Of a stretch of DNA of 64,000 nt, positions 47,704-56,906 are shown in pieces (within the stretch, counting starts at the first letter, position 1; each line of letters starts with the position of its first letter). The translations under genes and the position numbers were made by a program. Under the pieces are notes generated by a model that was not told where the DNA came from, ran no database searches, and saw only the letters and a list, made by a program, of their open reading frames with translations. The stretch spans positions 55,644 to 119,643 of the forward strand of contig NZ_JAKVIJ010000013.1 in assembly GCF_022760965.1 (NCBI RefSeq), in the 5' to 3' direction. This DNA is from Simplicispira sedimenti. Lineage in GTDB: Bacteria; Pseudomonadota; Gammaproteobacteria; Burkholderiales; Burkholderiaceae_C.

Positions 47704-48849
47704 ATGACGGTCAATCTGCTGGATTTCGACCTCGATGGGTTCACGGCCTTCTGTGAGCAGCTCGGGGAGAAGCGTTTTCGCGCAACCCAATTGTTCCGTT
47801 GGATTCACCAGCGCGGCGCGCAGGATTTCGACCAGATGAGTGATCTGGCGAAGTCCTTGCGGGACAAGCTCAAGGGTTGCGCCCAGGTGTTGCCCTTGCC
47901 GGTGGTCAGTGAGCACCAATCGGCAGATGGCACCGTCAAATGGCTTTTTGATGTGGGTGCGGGCAACGCGGTTGAAGCAGTGTTCATTCCCGAGGACGAC
48001 CGAGGAACGCTCTGTGTGTCTTCGCAGGCCGGATGCGCGGTGGGATGCCGTTTCTGCTCCACGGGTCATCAAGGTTTCAGCCGCAACCTGACCACCGGCG
48101 AAATCGTTTCGCAGCTGTGGTTTGCCGAGCATGTGCTGCGCAAGCGTTTCCAGACCCAGGACCGCGTCATCTCCAATGTGGTGATGATGGGTATGGGGGA
48201 GCCGTTGCAGAACTATTCGGCCCTGGTTCCCGCGTTGCGTGTCATGCTGGACGACCATGGCTACGGTCTTTCCCGTCGTCGCCTGACGGTCTCTACGTCC
48301 GGTGTGGTCCCCATGATGGATCGGCTCGCTGCGGATTGTCCGGTGGCCTTGGCAGTGTCCCTGCATGCGCCCAACGATGCGCTGCGTGATGTGCTGGTGC
48401 CGCTCAACCGCAAGTATCCGATCGACGAATTGCTGGACGCCTGCAATCGTTACCTTGTGCATGCACCCCGGGATTTCATTACCTTCGAGTACTGCATGCT
48501 CGATGGCGTCAACGATCAGCCGGAGCACGCGCACCAGTTGGTCGAATTGGTGCGCAAGCACGCCGGCAAAGGCGTGTGGTGCAAGTTCAATCTGATTCCT
48601 TTCAATCCCTTTCCCGCATCTGGGTTGCGGCGATCTGAATCGGCGCAAGTGAGTGCTTTTGCACGCATACTCAGCGAGGCAGGGATTGTCACCACGGTAC
48701 GCAAAACGCGGGGTGATGATATTGATGCTGCGTGCGGTCAACTGGCCGGAGAAGTGCAGGACCGCACCCGCGTTGCGCAACGCATGGCCAAGCGTCGCAC
48801 CATACCCATTGCCGTGATGGGCGCAGGATCTGACAACAAGGAGGCATGA
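47704..48849 (+). CDS. rlmN: Dual-specificity RNA methyltransferase RlmN
   Basis: A 381-residue radical-SAM enzyme that methylates C2 of A2503 in 23S rRNA and A37 of some tRNAs. The cluster motif CAVGCRFC lies at about 116-123 within SSQAGCAVGCRFCSTGHQGF; VVMMGMGEPLQNY follows. The methyl-carrying cysteine is in DDIDAACGQLAGE near the C-terminus. ATG 47704 (MTVNLLDFDLDGF) is the family-like start; an in-frame ATG-like start at 47665 is less likely. It is followed after one base by pilW. Confidence 0.96.
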   Translation: MTVNLLDFDLDGFTAFCEQLGEKRFRATQLFRWIHQRGAQDFDQMSDLAKSLRDKLKGCAQVLPLPVVSEHQSADGTVKWLFDVGAGNAVEAVFIPEDDRGTLCVSSQAGCAVGCRFCSTGHQGFSRNLTTGEIVSQLWFAEHVLRKRFQTQDRVISNVVMMGMGEPLQNYSALVPALRVMLDDHGYGLSRRRLTVSTSGVVPMMDRLAADCPVALAVSLHAPNDALRDVLVPLNRKYPIDELLDACNRYLVHAPRDFITFEYCMLDGVNDQPEHAHQLVELVRKHAGKGVWCKFNLIPFNPFPASGLRRSESAQVSAFARILSEAGIVTTVRKTRGDDIDAACGQLAGEVQDRTRVAQRMAKRRTIPIAVMGAGSDNKEA

Positions 48850-48850
48850 C

Positions 48851-49678
48851 ATGACGGAAGGCAGGGCTCTTAGGAGTGCGTTTGGGGTGCGCTTGGCAAC
48901 AATGCTGCTGCCGTGGATTGGCGTTCTTGCGTTGCAGGCTTGTTCCACTGCCGCTGCACCCCAAGGGGCTGCGGCAGAGATTGTCACGCCCTCTGATGAA
49001 TCAGACGCTCGGCGCCGTGCACGCATCCGTCTGGAATTGGCGGTGGGTTATTTCGAAGCGGGCAAGGTGGCTTTCGCGCTGGACGAAGTGAAGCAGGCTC
49101 TGGCTTCCGATCCTGGCTTTGCCGATGCCTACAATCTGCGCGGTTTGATCTACATGCAACTCAGCGATCTGCCGATGGCGGACGAGAGTTTTCGCCGTGC
49201 GTTGAGCCTCAGGCCCGGTGATGCCAACGTGTTGCACAACCATGCCTGGCTCTTGTGTCTCCAGCAAAAGTACGGCGAGGCCGACAAGCGTTTTATCGAG
49301 GCATTGGCCAACCCGGGCTACACCGCTCGCACCAAGACGCTGATGGCCCAGGGCTTGTGCCAGACCCGTGCCGGTGATTTGGCTCAGGCCGAAAAGACTT
49401 TTTTGCGTGCCTATGAACTGGACACGGCCAATCCCGTCGTGGGCTACAACCTTGCCGACATCTTTTTCCGCAAGGGTGAGTTGACCAGGGCCCAGTTTTA
49501 CATCCGACGCATCAACAACAGCGAGCTGGCCAACGCTGAAACCCTGTGGTTGGGCGTCAAGGTCGAGAGGGCCTTGGGTGAGACGGTCGCGATGCGCCAG
49601 CTGTCAGAGCAACTGCGCAAGCGCTTCCCGCAAGCCAAGGAAACGGCAGCGTTGGATCGAGGGGCGTTCGATGAGTGA
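48851..49678 (+). CDS. pilW: Type IV pilus biogenesis lipoprotein PilW/PilF (TPR)
   Basis: A 275-residue lipoprotein that helps assembly of the PilQ secretin. Lipobox LALQAC at about 26-31, then at least four tetratricopeptide repeats (ELAVGYFEAGKVAFALDEVK; ADAYNLRGLIYMQLSDLPMA; VLHNHAWLLCLQQKYGEADK; VVGYNLADIFFRKGELTRAQ). Strong AAGGAGG just before ATG 48851. The position between rlmN and rodZ-ispG is the usual one for pilF/pilW. It overlaps rodZ by 8 bases. Confidence 0.93.
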   Translation: MTEGRALRSAFGVRLATMLLPWIGVLALQACSTAAAPQGAAAEIVTPSDESDARRRARIRLELAVGYFEAGKVAFALDEVKQALASDPGFADAYNLRGLIYMQLSDLPMADESFRRALSLRPGDANVLHNHAWLLCLQQKYGEADKRFIEALANPGYTARTKTLMAQGLCQTRAGDLAQAEKTFLRAYELDTANPVVGYNLADIFFRKGELTRAQFYIRRINNSELANAETLWLGVKVERALGETVAMRQLSEQLRKRFPQAKETAALDRGAFDE

Positions 49679-50588
49679 CATGGGCGTCGTCGCTGAAGGG
49701 GTGGGTACCGATGTGGGGCAGGGCGCAGTGGCTTCTCCAGGGGCCATGCTGCGCACTGCGCGTGAGGCAGCAGGCATGCACATCGAGGCCTTGGCGGTGT
49801 CGTTGAAGGTGCCTGTGAGCAAGGTGCGGGCGCTGGAAGCCGATGATTACCAGCATTTGCCCGACACCGTGTTTGCCAGGGCTTTGGCGGGCAGTGTGTG
49901 CCGTGCCCTGAAAATCGATTCGGCTTCGATTCTTGCGTTGATGCCGACAGGCCCGGCGCCCCGTTTGCAGCCTCAGGCGCCAGATGTGAATACGGCTTTC
50001 CGTGACGGAACGGAGCCCTCCCGGGTGGGGCCTGCACTGAGTTTTCTGACACGTCCGATGTTCTTGGCCGTGGCTTTGTTGTTGGCGGGGGCGGCCGTAT
50101 TGGCCTTTTTCCCCGGTCTGGTGACTGAGTTGGTCTCCATGGGCGAGCGCATGACTGTGTCTGAGAAGTCTGCGGCGCCTTTGTCCACCGAGTCGGCACC
50201 ACCGCCTCCGTCGCCATCACCGCAGGTCCTGCCTGCAGGGCCTGTCGCCGCTACGGTGCAAGAAGTTCAGCGTCCTGCCGAGCCTGCGGCTTCGGAGGTG
50301 CTGGTCGCGCAAGCAGCGGTGGAGACAGCGTCCAGCCCGGTGATCGGAGACTACTTGCTTGCTTTGCGGGCCAAAAGCGCTTCCTGGATTCAGGTGCGGG
50401 ATGCTTCGGGAGCAACCACCTTGCAGCGTATCGTGGCCGCGGGAGAGACGGTGGTGGCAGAAGGAAAACCGCCACTGTCGGTGGTCATCGGCAAGGCCGA
50501 TGCCACAGAGGTCTTTGTGCGTGGCAAACCTTTTGACCTTGCCCCGGTGACCCGTGAAAACGTTGCTCGCTTTGAGGTGAAGCCCTGA
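49671..50588 (+). CDS. rodZ: RodZ-like cytoskeletal helix-turn-helix protein
   Basis: A 305-residue membrane protein that links MreB to the cell envelope and shapes rods. Cytoplasmic HTH_25 domain at about 24-90 (MLRTAREAAGMHIEALAVSL, VSKVRALEADDYQHLPDTVF). One membrane helix at about 130-151 (MFLAVALLLAGAAVLAFFPG), a Pro/Ser-rich periplasmic linker, and a C-terminal DUF4115 domain (about 225-305; SASWIQVRDASGATTLQRIV). ATG 49671 overlaps pilW; the frame runs upstream to 49578 only as shadow. Its stop shares a base with the ispG start. Confidence 0.92.
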   Translation: MSDMGVVAEGVGTDVGQGAVASPGAMLRTAREAAGMHIEALAVSLKVPVSKVRALEADDYQHLPDTVFARALAGSVCRALKIDSASILALMPTGPAPRLQPQAPDVNTAFRDGTEPSRVGPALSFLTRPMFLAVALLLAGAAVLAFFPGLVTELVSMGERMTVSEKSAAPLSTESAPPPPSPSPQVLPAGPVAATVQEVQRPAEPAASEVLVAQAAVETASSPVIGDYLLALRAKSASWIQVRDASGATTLQRIVAAGETVVAEGKPPLSVVIGKADATEVFVRGKPFDLAPVTRENVARFEVKP

Positions 50589-51862
50589 TGGCACAGCCAA
50601 ACAACGCTCCAATAGACATCGCAACCCCTCGCCAGCGCCAGACGCGCCAAGCACGCGCAGTATGGGGCAGCAGAGTGGTCACCATTGGTGGTGGCGCACC
50701 GGTGCGTGTGCAATCGATGACCAACACTGACACGGTCGATGCCATCGCCACTGCCATCCAGGTCAAGGAGTTGGCCCAGGCTGGCTCTGAATTGGTGCGT
50801 ATTACCGTCAACACCCCGGAAGCCGCTCAGGCTGTGCCCTATATCCGTGAACAACTCGACCGCATGGGAGTGGATGTACCTCTGGTCGGTGATTTTCACT
50901 ACAACGGACACAAACTGCTCACGGAGTTCCCTGACTGTGCACAGGCACTGTCCAAGTACCGCATCAATCCTGGCAACGTGGGCAAGGGGGACAAGCGAGA
51001 CCGCCAGTTCGGCCAGATGATCGAGGCGGCGGTGCGTTGGAATAAATGCGTGCGCATTGGTGTGAACTGGGGCAGTCTGGACCAGGAACTGCTGGCGAGT
51101 CTGATGGATGCCAACAGCCAGCGTGCAGAACCTTGGGATGCCCGTCAGGTGATGTACGAGGCGTTGATTGCCTCTGCCATTGATTCTGCATTGCAGGCTG
51201 AGCGCATGGGGCTCAATGGCAGCCAGATCATCCTGTCCTGCAAGGTCAGCGGTGTGCAGGATCTGATCTCGGTGTACCGCGAATTGGCCAGGCGCTGCGA
51301 TTACGCGTTGCATCTGGGGTTGACCGAAGCCGGCATGGGAACCAAGGGGACGGTGGCTTCTTCGGCCGCGCTGGCGGTTTTGCTGCAGGAAGGTATTGGC
51401 GACACGATCCGGGTCTCCTTGACACCCCAGCCGGGTGAGGCACGTACTCAGGAGGTGGTGGTCGCGTCTGAAATCCTTCAGGCCCTGGGGCTGCGCATGT
51501 TCGTGCCCAGTGTGACTGCCTGCCCGGGTTGTGGCCGCACGACCAGCACCACCTTCCAGGAACTGGCCAAGCAGATCGATGATTTTCTGCGTGAGCAAAT
51601 GCCCGTCTGGCGCGAGCAGTATCCCGGGGTGGAAGCGCTGAAGGTTGCCGTGATGGGCTGCATCGTCAATGGCCCAGGGGAAAGCAAGCACGCAGATATC
51701 GGGATCAGCCTGCCCGGAACGGGGGAGGCGCCTGCAGCCCCAGTCTTCATAGATGGCCAAAAAGCGATGACCTTGCGTGGTGACAATATCGCCCAGGAGT
51801 TTCATCAACTGGTGCAGTCGTACATCGAAAAGCGGTTTGGTTCTCCGAGCGGCCATCCATAA
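50588..51862 (+). CDS. ispG: 4-hydroxy-3-methylbut-2-enyl diphosphate synthase
   Basis: A 424-residue iron-sulphur enzyme of the MEP isoprenoid pathway (GcpE). N-terminal barrel: VTIGGGAPVRVQSMTNTDTV, DFHYNGHKLL, KYRINPGNVGKGDKRDRQF. C-terminal 4Fe-4S domain: SVTACPGCGRTTSTTFQELA and VAVMGCIVNGPGESKHADIG with the cluster cysteines. ATG 50588 overlaps the rodZ stop by one base. Essential housekeeping gene. Confidence 0.97.
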   Translation: MAQPNNAPIDIATPRQRQTRQARAVWGSRVVTIGGGAPVRVQSMTNTDTVDAIATAIQVKELAQAGSELVRITVNTPEAAQAVPYIREQLDRMGVDVPLVGDFHYNGHKLLTEFPDCAQALSKYRINPGNVGKGDKRDRQFGQMIEAAVRWNKCVRIGVNWGSLDQELLASLMDANSQRAEPWDARQVMYEALIASAIDSALQAERMGLNGSQIILSCKVSGVQDLISVYRELARRCDYALHLGLTEAGMGTKGTVASSAALAVLLQEGIGDTIRVSLTPQPGEARTQEVVVASEILQALGLRMFVPSVTACPGCGRTTSTTFQELAKQIDDFLREQMPVWREQYPGVEALKVAVMGCIVNGPGESKHADIGISLPGTGEAPAAPVFIDGQKAMTLRGDNIAQEFHQLVQSYIEKRFGSPSGHP

Positions 51863-51955
51863 GGCGTGGATTCTCGAAACCCTGAACAAGGCGACGGCCG
51901 CCTTGAAGGATCGAGATCGACGCATCCCCTCTAACTTCTCTCAAACATCAGTGCT

Positions 51956-53281
51956 GTGAACACAGAAAAGGCATCGACGCCTGCCAAGGCGGAAAAACTG
52001 CTCGCCGTCAAGGGAATGAACGACATTCTTCCGGGCGAGTCCAGTCGTTGGGAATGGCTGGAGGACAAGGTTCGAACTTTGATGGCGCGTTACGCTTACC
52101 GCAACATTCGCACGCCGATTGTCGAACCCACCGCCTTGTTTGTCCGCGGCCTGGGTGAGGTGACAGACATCGTCGAGAAGGAGATGTACTCCTTCGAAGA
52201 CAGGCTCAATGGCGAGCAGTTGACCCTGCGTCCGGAGTGCACTGCCGGCGTAGTGCGTGCCACGGTGGAGCATTCCATGCTTTATGACGGCGGCAAGCGT
52301 CTTTACTACATGGGGCCGATGTTTCGGCATGAACGTCCACAACGCGGACGTTATCGGCAGTTCCACCAGATTGGCGCGGAAGCCCTGGGTTTTCCGGGGG
52401 CGGAGATCGATGCGGAGATGATTCTGTTGGCTGACGCGCTCTGGAAGGAAATCGGCTTGACCGATGTGCGCCTGGAGATCAACAGCCTGGGGCAGCCGGA
52501 GGAGCGCAAGGCGCACCGTGCGGCCTTGATTGCCTATCTGGAGCAGAACGCGTCGCAACTGGATGAGGAGGCGCGCAGGCGCCTTTACACCAACCCGCTG
52601 CGCATTCTGGACACCAAGAATCCAGCCATGCAGGCACTGGTGGAGGGTGCTCCGCGTTTGGTGGACTATCTCGGGGAGGCATCGCTGGCACATTTCAATG
52701 CGGTCAAGGCCATTCTCGACGCCAACGGCGTGGCCTGGCGCTTCAACCCCCGTCTGGTTCGAGGCATGGACTACTACAACCTGACGGTCTTTGAGTTCAT
52801 TACAGATCGCCTGGGCTCACAGGGCACCATCTGTGGTGGAGGACGCTACGACTATCTGATTGAACAGATTGGCGGCAAGCCCTCACCGGCGGTGGGCTGG
52901 GCGCTCGGCGTGGAGCGGGTGCTGGAGTTGCTGAAAGAGCAAGGACTGGACAGTCCGGTACCAGTACCGGATGTGTATGCCATCATCCCAGAGGCATCTG
53001 CCTTGCCGATTGCCATCAAGACCCTGCAACAGTTGCGCGCCCTCGGGGTGCGTGCCCAGATGCACAGCCCCACGGGCGCGGCTGATGGCATGGGCAGTAT
53101 GAAATCCCAGTTCAAGAAGGCCGATGCCAGTGCGGCTGCATTTGCGCTGGTGTTCGGTGCCGACGAGCTGCTGCGGGGGACTGTCCTCGTCAAGGCCTTG
53201 CGTGACGGCAGCGGTCAGCAAGTCGAACAATCCCTGCAGGACGTGGCATCCTGGGCGGGCCACCTACAATCCCAGCGTTAA
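51956..53281 (+). CDS. hisS: Histidyl-tRNA synthetase
   Basis: A 441-residue class II aminoacyl-tRNA synthetase. Motif 1 region after VKGMNDILPGESSRWEWLED; TLRPECTAGVVRATVEH; motif 2 MGPMFRHERPQRGRYRQFHQ; HisA motif LVRGMDYYNLTVFEF; motif 3 near SPAVGWALGVERVLEL; anticodon-binding domain from about 340. GTG 51956 is the best frame-consistent start, without a clear Shine-Dalgarno. The 93 bases before it show no other gene. hisZ, its paralogue, lies 8 kb downstream. Confidence 0.96.
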   Translation: MNTEKASTPAKAEKLLAVKGMNDILPGESSRWEWLEDKVRTLMARYAYRNIRTPIVEPTALFVRGLGEVTDIVEKEMYSFEDRLNGEQLTLRPECTAGVVRATVEHSMLYDGGKRLYYMGPMFRHERPQRGRYRQFHQIGAEALGFPGAEIDAEMILLADALWKEIGLTDVRLEINSLGQPEERKAHRAALIAYLEQNASQLDEEARRRLYTNPLRILDTKNPAMQALVEGAPRLVDYLGEASLAHFNAVKAILDANGVAWRFNPRLVRGMDYYNLTVFEFITDRLGSQGTICGGGRYDYLIEQIGGKPSPAVGWALGVERVLELLKEQGLDSPVPVPDVYAIIPEASALPIAIKTLQQLRALGVRAQMHSPTGAADGMGSMKSQFKKADASAAAFALVFGADELLRGTVLVKALRDGSGQQVEQSLQDVASWAGHLQSQR

Positions 53282-53295
53282 TTCCATCTCAAGCC

Positions 53296-53976
53296 ATGGC
53301 AAACCATCTCGACCTCGAAGAACAAGAACAGATAGACCAGCTCAAGCATTTCTGGAACACCTGGGGAACGCTCATCAGCTCTGCGGCGCTGGTGATCGCG
53401 CTAGGCCTTGCGGGCTGGAACGGTTACCAGTTCTGGCAGAACCGCCAGGCCGGGCAAGCCGCAGCCCTGCTGGATGCTGTGGATGTGGCGGCAGCCAGTG
53501 GCGACATGGGGCGCTTGGAGCAGGCGTTCTCGGATATGCGCAGCAAGTTTGGCGGCACCGCTCAAGCAGGGCTTGCGGGGCTGACTGTGGGTAAGGCCGC
53601 ATCGTCGGCAGGCAATTCGGCCTTGGCAAAGTCGGCCTTGACCTGGGTGACTGAAAGTGCCAAGGACGACGGTCACAAGGCCATTGCGCGCTTGCGTCTA
53701 TCGGCCCTGTTGATGGAAGAGAAGGCCTATGACGAGGCACTCAAGCAACTCTCCGTGCCTTTTGCGGCAGAGTACGCCGCGGTGGTGGCAGATCGCAAGG
53801 GCGATGTGCTGGTACTGCAAGGAAAGAAGCAGGAGGCCGTGGAGGAGTATTCCCGTGCCTACCAGGCTTTTTCTGAGTCGATGGAATATCGGCGTCTGGT
53901 GGAAGTGAAGCTCAATGCATTGGGTGTACAGGCACAAGGCCTGTCAGCCAAGGGTTCAACGGAGGCATCCAAGTGA
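53296..53976 (+). CDS. yfgM: YfgM-like TPR membrane protein
   Basis: A 226-residue protein with one N-terminal membrane helix (about 26-43, TLISSAALVIALGLAGWNGY) and a periplasmic TPR_21 domain. The start MANHLDLEEQEQIDQLKHFW is typical of YfgM, an ancillary SecYEG subunit that works with periplasmic chaperones. TPR content: AKSALTWVTESAKDDGHKAI and LLMEEKAYDEALKQL. hisS-yfgM-bamB-der is the standard proteobacterial order. It overlaps bamB by 4 bases. Confidence 0.92.
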   Translation: MANHLDLEEQEQIDQLKHFWNTWGTLISSAALVIALGLAGWNGYQFWQNRQAGQAAALLDAVDVAAASGDMGRLEQAFSDMRSKFGGTAQAGLAGLTVGKAASSAGNSALAKSALTWVTESAKDDGHKAIARLRLSALLMEEKAYDEALKQLSVPFAAEYAAVVADRKGDVLVLQGKKQEAVEEYSRAYQAFSESMEYRRLVEVKLNALGVQAQGLSAKGSTEASK

Positions 53977-55127
53977 ACGTATCGCATCGCTCTGTGGTTG
54001 TATGGGGGCGGGCATTCCTGGCTCTTGCGCTGGGGGCGTCTGTGGTGGGTTGTTCACTGTGGGGTGGGGGCTCCGACAAGCCCAAACCAGCAGACTTGGG
54101 GCCGAATGTGCCGGTGTTGGGTGTGCGCCAGGTATGGATGGCCAAACTCGCGCCTGTCCACAACCTGCCTCTGGCGGTTCAGGTTCAGGGATCGCAATTG
54201 ATCCTGGCTTCCGCCGATGGCGCGGTGGCCGCGTTGGACGCACGGACGGGTGGCGAGGTGTGGCGCGCCAGCCTGGATACGGCACTGTCTGCTGGCGTTG
54301 GAAGTGATGGTCGCTGGTCAGCAGTGGTTTCTCGGGACAACGAACTCATCGTTCTGGATTCCGGACGAGAGGCATGGCGCAAGAGCCTTGGCTTCCAGGT
54401 TTTCACTGCGCCCCTGGTGGCAGGGGCCCGGGTCTTTGTGCTCGGTTCGGACCGGTCAGTGTCTGCCTTTGACGCCAAGAATGGAGCCAAGCTGTGGAGC
54501 CAGACCCGCCCAGGTGACCCATTGGTGTTGCGTCAGCAAGGGGTGCTGTTGGCACAGGGCGATACCTTGGTGGTTGGCCAGTCGGGGCGCTTGGTCGGTA
54601 TGAACCCAGATACCGGTACGGTGCGGTGGGAGGCACCTATCGCCAGTTCCCGTGGCACGAACGATGTGGAGCGCTTGGTAGAGTTGGTGGGGCCCGCCAG
54701 CCGGATCGATGCCTCGGTTTGTGTGCGAGCATTCCAAGCCGCTGTAGGTTGCGTCAACACGGCCCGCGGAACGGTGGATTGGGTGCAGAAAGCCAGTTCG
54801 GGTCAGGGAGTGCATGGCACAGACCAAGTCCTCTTTGGCACTGAGAGCAATGGCACAGTGGTGGCATGGCGGCGCAACGACGGTAGCCGTATGTGGACCT
54901 CCGAGCGTCTGCAACACCGCAAATTGACCGCTCCGCTTGCGTTGGGGCGCTCTGTGGTGGTGGGGGACGATACGGGTTGGGTGCACTTGCTATCGCGCGA
55001 AGATGGTTCCCCGCTCAACCGTATGGCGACCGATGGCAGTGCGGTAGTGGCTGCACCTGTGGTTGCGGCCGATACGCTGGTGGTGGTGACCCGCAACGGC
55101 GGGGTTTTTGCCTACCGACCGGATTGA
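53973..55127 (+). CDS. bamB: Outer membrane assembly factor BamB
   Basis: A 384-residue lipoprotein of the BAM complex. Lipobox SVVGC at about 23-27, then an eight-bladed beta-propeller with PQQ-like repeats (ADGAVAALDARTGGEVWRAS, SAFDAKNGAKLWSQTRPGDP, LVGMNPDTGTVRWEAPIASS) up to GGVFAYRPD. GTG 53973 overlaps yfgM. Length matches other BamB proteins. Der follows 16 bases downstream. Confidence 0.95.
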   Translation: MNVSHRSVVVWGRAFLALALGASVVGCSLWGGGSDKPKPADLGPNVPVLGVRQVWMAKLAPVHNLPLAVQVQGSQLILASADGAVAALDARTGGEVWRASLDTALSAGVGSDGRWSAVVSRDNELIVLDSGREAWRKSLGFQVFTAPLVAGARVFVLGSDRSVSAFDAKNGAKLWSQTRPGDPLVLRQQGVLLAQGDTLVVGQSGRLVGMNPDTGTVRWEAPIASSRGTNDVERLVELVGPASRIDASVCVRAFQAAVGCVNTARGTVDWVQKASSGQGVHGTDQVLFGTESNGTVVAWRRNDGSRMWTSERLQHRKLTAPLALGRSVVVGDDTGWVHLLSREDGSPLNRMATDGSAVVAAPVVAADTLVVVTRNGGVFAYRPD

Positions 55128-55143
55128 TGAAACGAAGCGTGCC

Positions 55144-56487
55144 ATGAAGCCTGTAATCGCCCTCGTGGGGCGGCCGAACGTCGGGAAATCGACCCTCTTC
55201 AACCGTTTGACGAAATCTCGTGATGCCATCGTTGCGGATTTCGCTGGGCTGACCCGCGACCGACATTACGGTAACGGTCGGCAAGGAAAGCACGAGTACA
55301 TCGTCATCGACACCGGCGGGTTTGAACCCGATGCGTCCAGCGGTATCTACCGCGAGATGGCCAGGCAGACCCAGCAGGCGGTGGCGGAGGCCGATGTGGT
55401 GGTATTTGTAGTCGACGCCAGAGCGGGTGTTTCGGCGCAGGACCATGACATCGCCAATTACCTGCGGCGTTTGAGCAAGCCGTGCGTCTTGGTGGCGAAC
55501 AAGGCGGAGGGGATGCAGGAGGGCGCGCAACTCAGCGAGTTTTACGAGTTGGGCTTGGGTGAGGTCCACGGCATCTCTGCTGCGCACGGCCAGGGTATCC
55601 GCAGCCTGGTGGAGATGGCACTGGGTTTGTTGCATTTGCCAGAGCCCGAGGAAGAGGATCTTTCGTCGGACAAGTCCACCATACGGCTGGCGGTGGCCGG
55701 CCGTCCCAATGTCGGCAAATCCACCTTGATCAACACCTGGCTCGGCGAAGAGCGCTTGGTGGCATTCGACTTGCCTGGCACCACCAGGGATGCTATTACT
55801 GTCCCCTTTGAACGCAATGGCCAGCGCTTTGAGTTGGTGGATACCGCAGGTCTGCGACGCAAGGGCCGTGTTTTTGAGGCGATCGAGAAATTTTCTGTCG
55901 TCAAAACCTTGCAGGCCATTGAGTCCGCGCATGTGGTGGTGCTGTTGTTGGATGCGACACAGGGCGTGACAGATCAGGATGCGCATATTGCAGGCTACAT
56001 CTTGGAGAGTGGCCGTGCCGTGGTGCTGGCGGTGAACAAGTGGGATGCGGTGGACGATTACCAGCGCCAGCTATTGGAGCGTTCCATCGAAACGAGGCTT
56101 GCCTTTCTGCGCTTTGCTTCCATGCATTTCATTTCGGCGAAAAAGCGCCAGGGCCTGGGGCCCCTGTGGGCGTCGATCATTCAGGCGTACAAGGCCGCCA
56201 CCTGCAAAATGCCCACACCAGTGCTGACCCGGCTGTTGCTGGAAGCGGTGCAGTTCCAGAGTCCCAAGCGCTCCGGTATGTTTCGACCTAAGTTGCGCTA
56301 CGCCCATCAGGGTGGCATGAATCCACCAGTGATCGTGATCCATGGCAACTCCTTGGAGCATGTGTCGGACGCCTACAAGCGGTTTTTGGAAGGGCGTTTC
56401 CGCAAGGAGTTCGACCTGGTCGGAACCCCTTTGCGCATTGAATTCAAAACTTCCCACAATCCGTACGCGGAGTCATCGGGCTCTTGA
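55144..56487 (+). CDS. der: GTPase Der (double G-domain ribosome factor)
   Basis: A 447-residue GTPase (EngA) needed for 50S subunit maturation. G1 motifs GRPNVGKST occur twice (about 8-16 and 187-195); G3 DTGGF and DTAGLRRK; G4 NKAEG and NKWD. C-terminal KH-like domain starts at about 360. ATG 55144 gives MKPVIALVGRPNVGKST; the frame upstream overlaps bamB. No missing motif. Confidence 0.97.
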   Translation: MKPVIALVGRPNVGKSTLFNRLTKSRDAIVADFAGLTRDRHYGNGRQGKHEYIVIDTGGFEPDASSGIYREMARQTQQAVAEADVVVFVVDARAGVSAQDHDIANYLRRLSKPCVLVANKAEGMQEGAQLSEFYELGLGEVHGISAAHGQGIRSLVEMALGLLHLPEPEEEDLSSDKSTIRLAVAGRPNVGKSTLINTWLGEERLVAFDLPGTTRDAITVPFERNGQRFELVDTAGLRRKGRVFEAIEKFSVVKTLQAIESAHVVVLLLDATQGVTDQDAHIAGYILESGRAVVLAVNKWDAVDDYQRQLLERSIETRLAFLRFASMHFISAKKRQGLGPLWASIIQAYKAATCKMPTPVLTRLLLEAVQFQSPKRSGMFRPKLRYAHQGGMNPPVIVIHGNSLEHVSDAYKRFLEGRFRKEFDLVGTPLRIEFKTSHNPYAESSGS

Positions 56488-56591
56488 TGATCCCCTGTGC
56501 CCCGAGTGGGGTGTTGTCTGCTTTTCGCGCCGAGGCACCGGGCTGTGGTAAGGTGTCTTCCCAAGAATAACTTTTGAACACGGAGAATATC

Positions 56592-56846
56592 GTGAGCAAT
56601 AAAGGCCAACTCCTTCAAGATCCCTTTCTCAATGCCTTGCGCAGAGAGCATGTGCCGGTGTCCATCTATCTGGTCAACGGGATCAAGCTTCAGGGGCAGA
56701 TCGAGTCTTTCGATCAGTATGTGGTGTTGCTGCGCAACACCGTGACCCAGATGGTCTACAAGCACGCGATCTCTACGATTGTTCCGGGCCGCCCAGTGAG
56801 CTTCTCGGTCACTGATACTGCGGATCCAGGCTCTGCACCTGCATGA
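56592..56846 (+). CDS. hfq: RNA chaperone Hfq
   Basis: An 84-residue Sm-like hexamer subunit that pairs small RNAs with mRNAs. Core: KGQLLQDPFLNALRREHVPV, YLVNGIKLQGQIESFDQYVV (Sm1) and VYKHAISTIVP (Sm2, with the YKH pocket). The C-terminal tail is short and lacks the long disordered end of E. coli Hfq. GTG 56592 with GGAG six bases upstream gives the conserved MSNKGQ start; TTG 56574 is less likely. First gene of the hfq-hflX-hflK-hflC set. Confidence 0.97.
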   Translation: MSNKGQLLQDPFLNALRREHVPVSIYLVNGIKLQGQIESFDQYVVLLRNTVTQMVYKHAISTIVPGRPVSFSVTDTADPGSAPA

Positions 56847-56906
56847 ATGGTCTGATGGCCGACAGCGCGGTCACCCTTGGCATGCGCCCGTACCCATACT
56901 GCTGAC

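Noticed and set aside
46987..49026. 679-residue minus-strand frame
   Set aside because: Antisense of ndk, rlmN and pilW.
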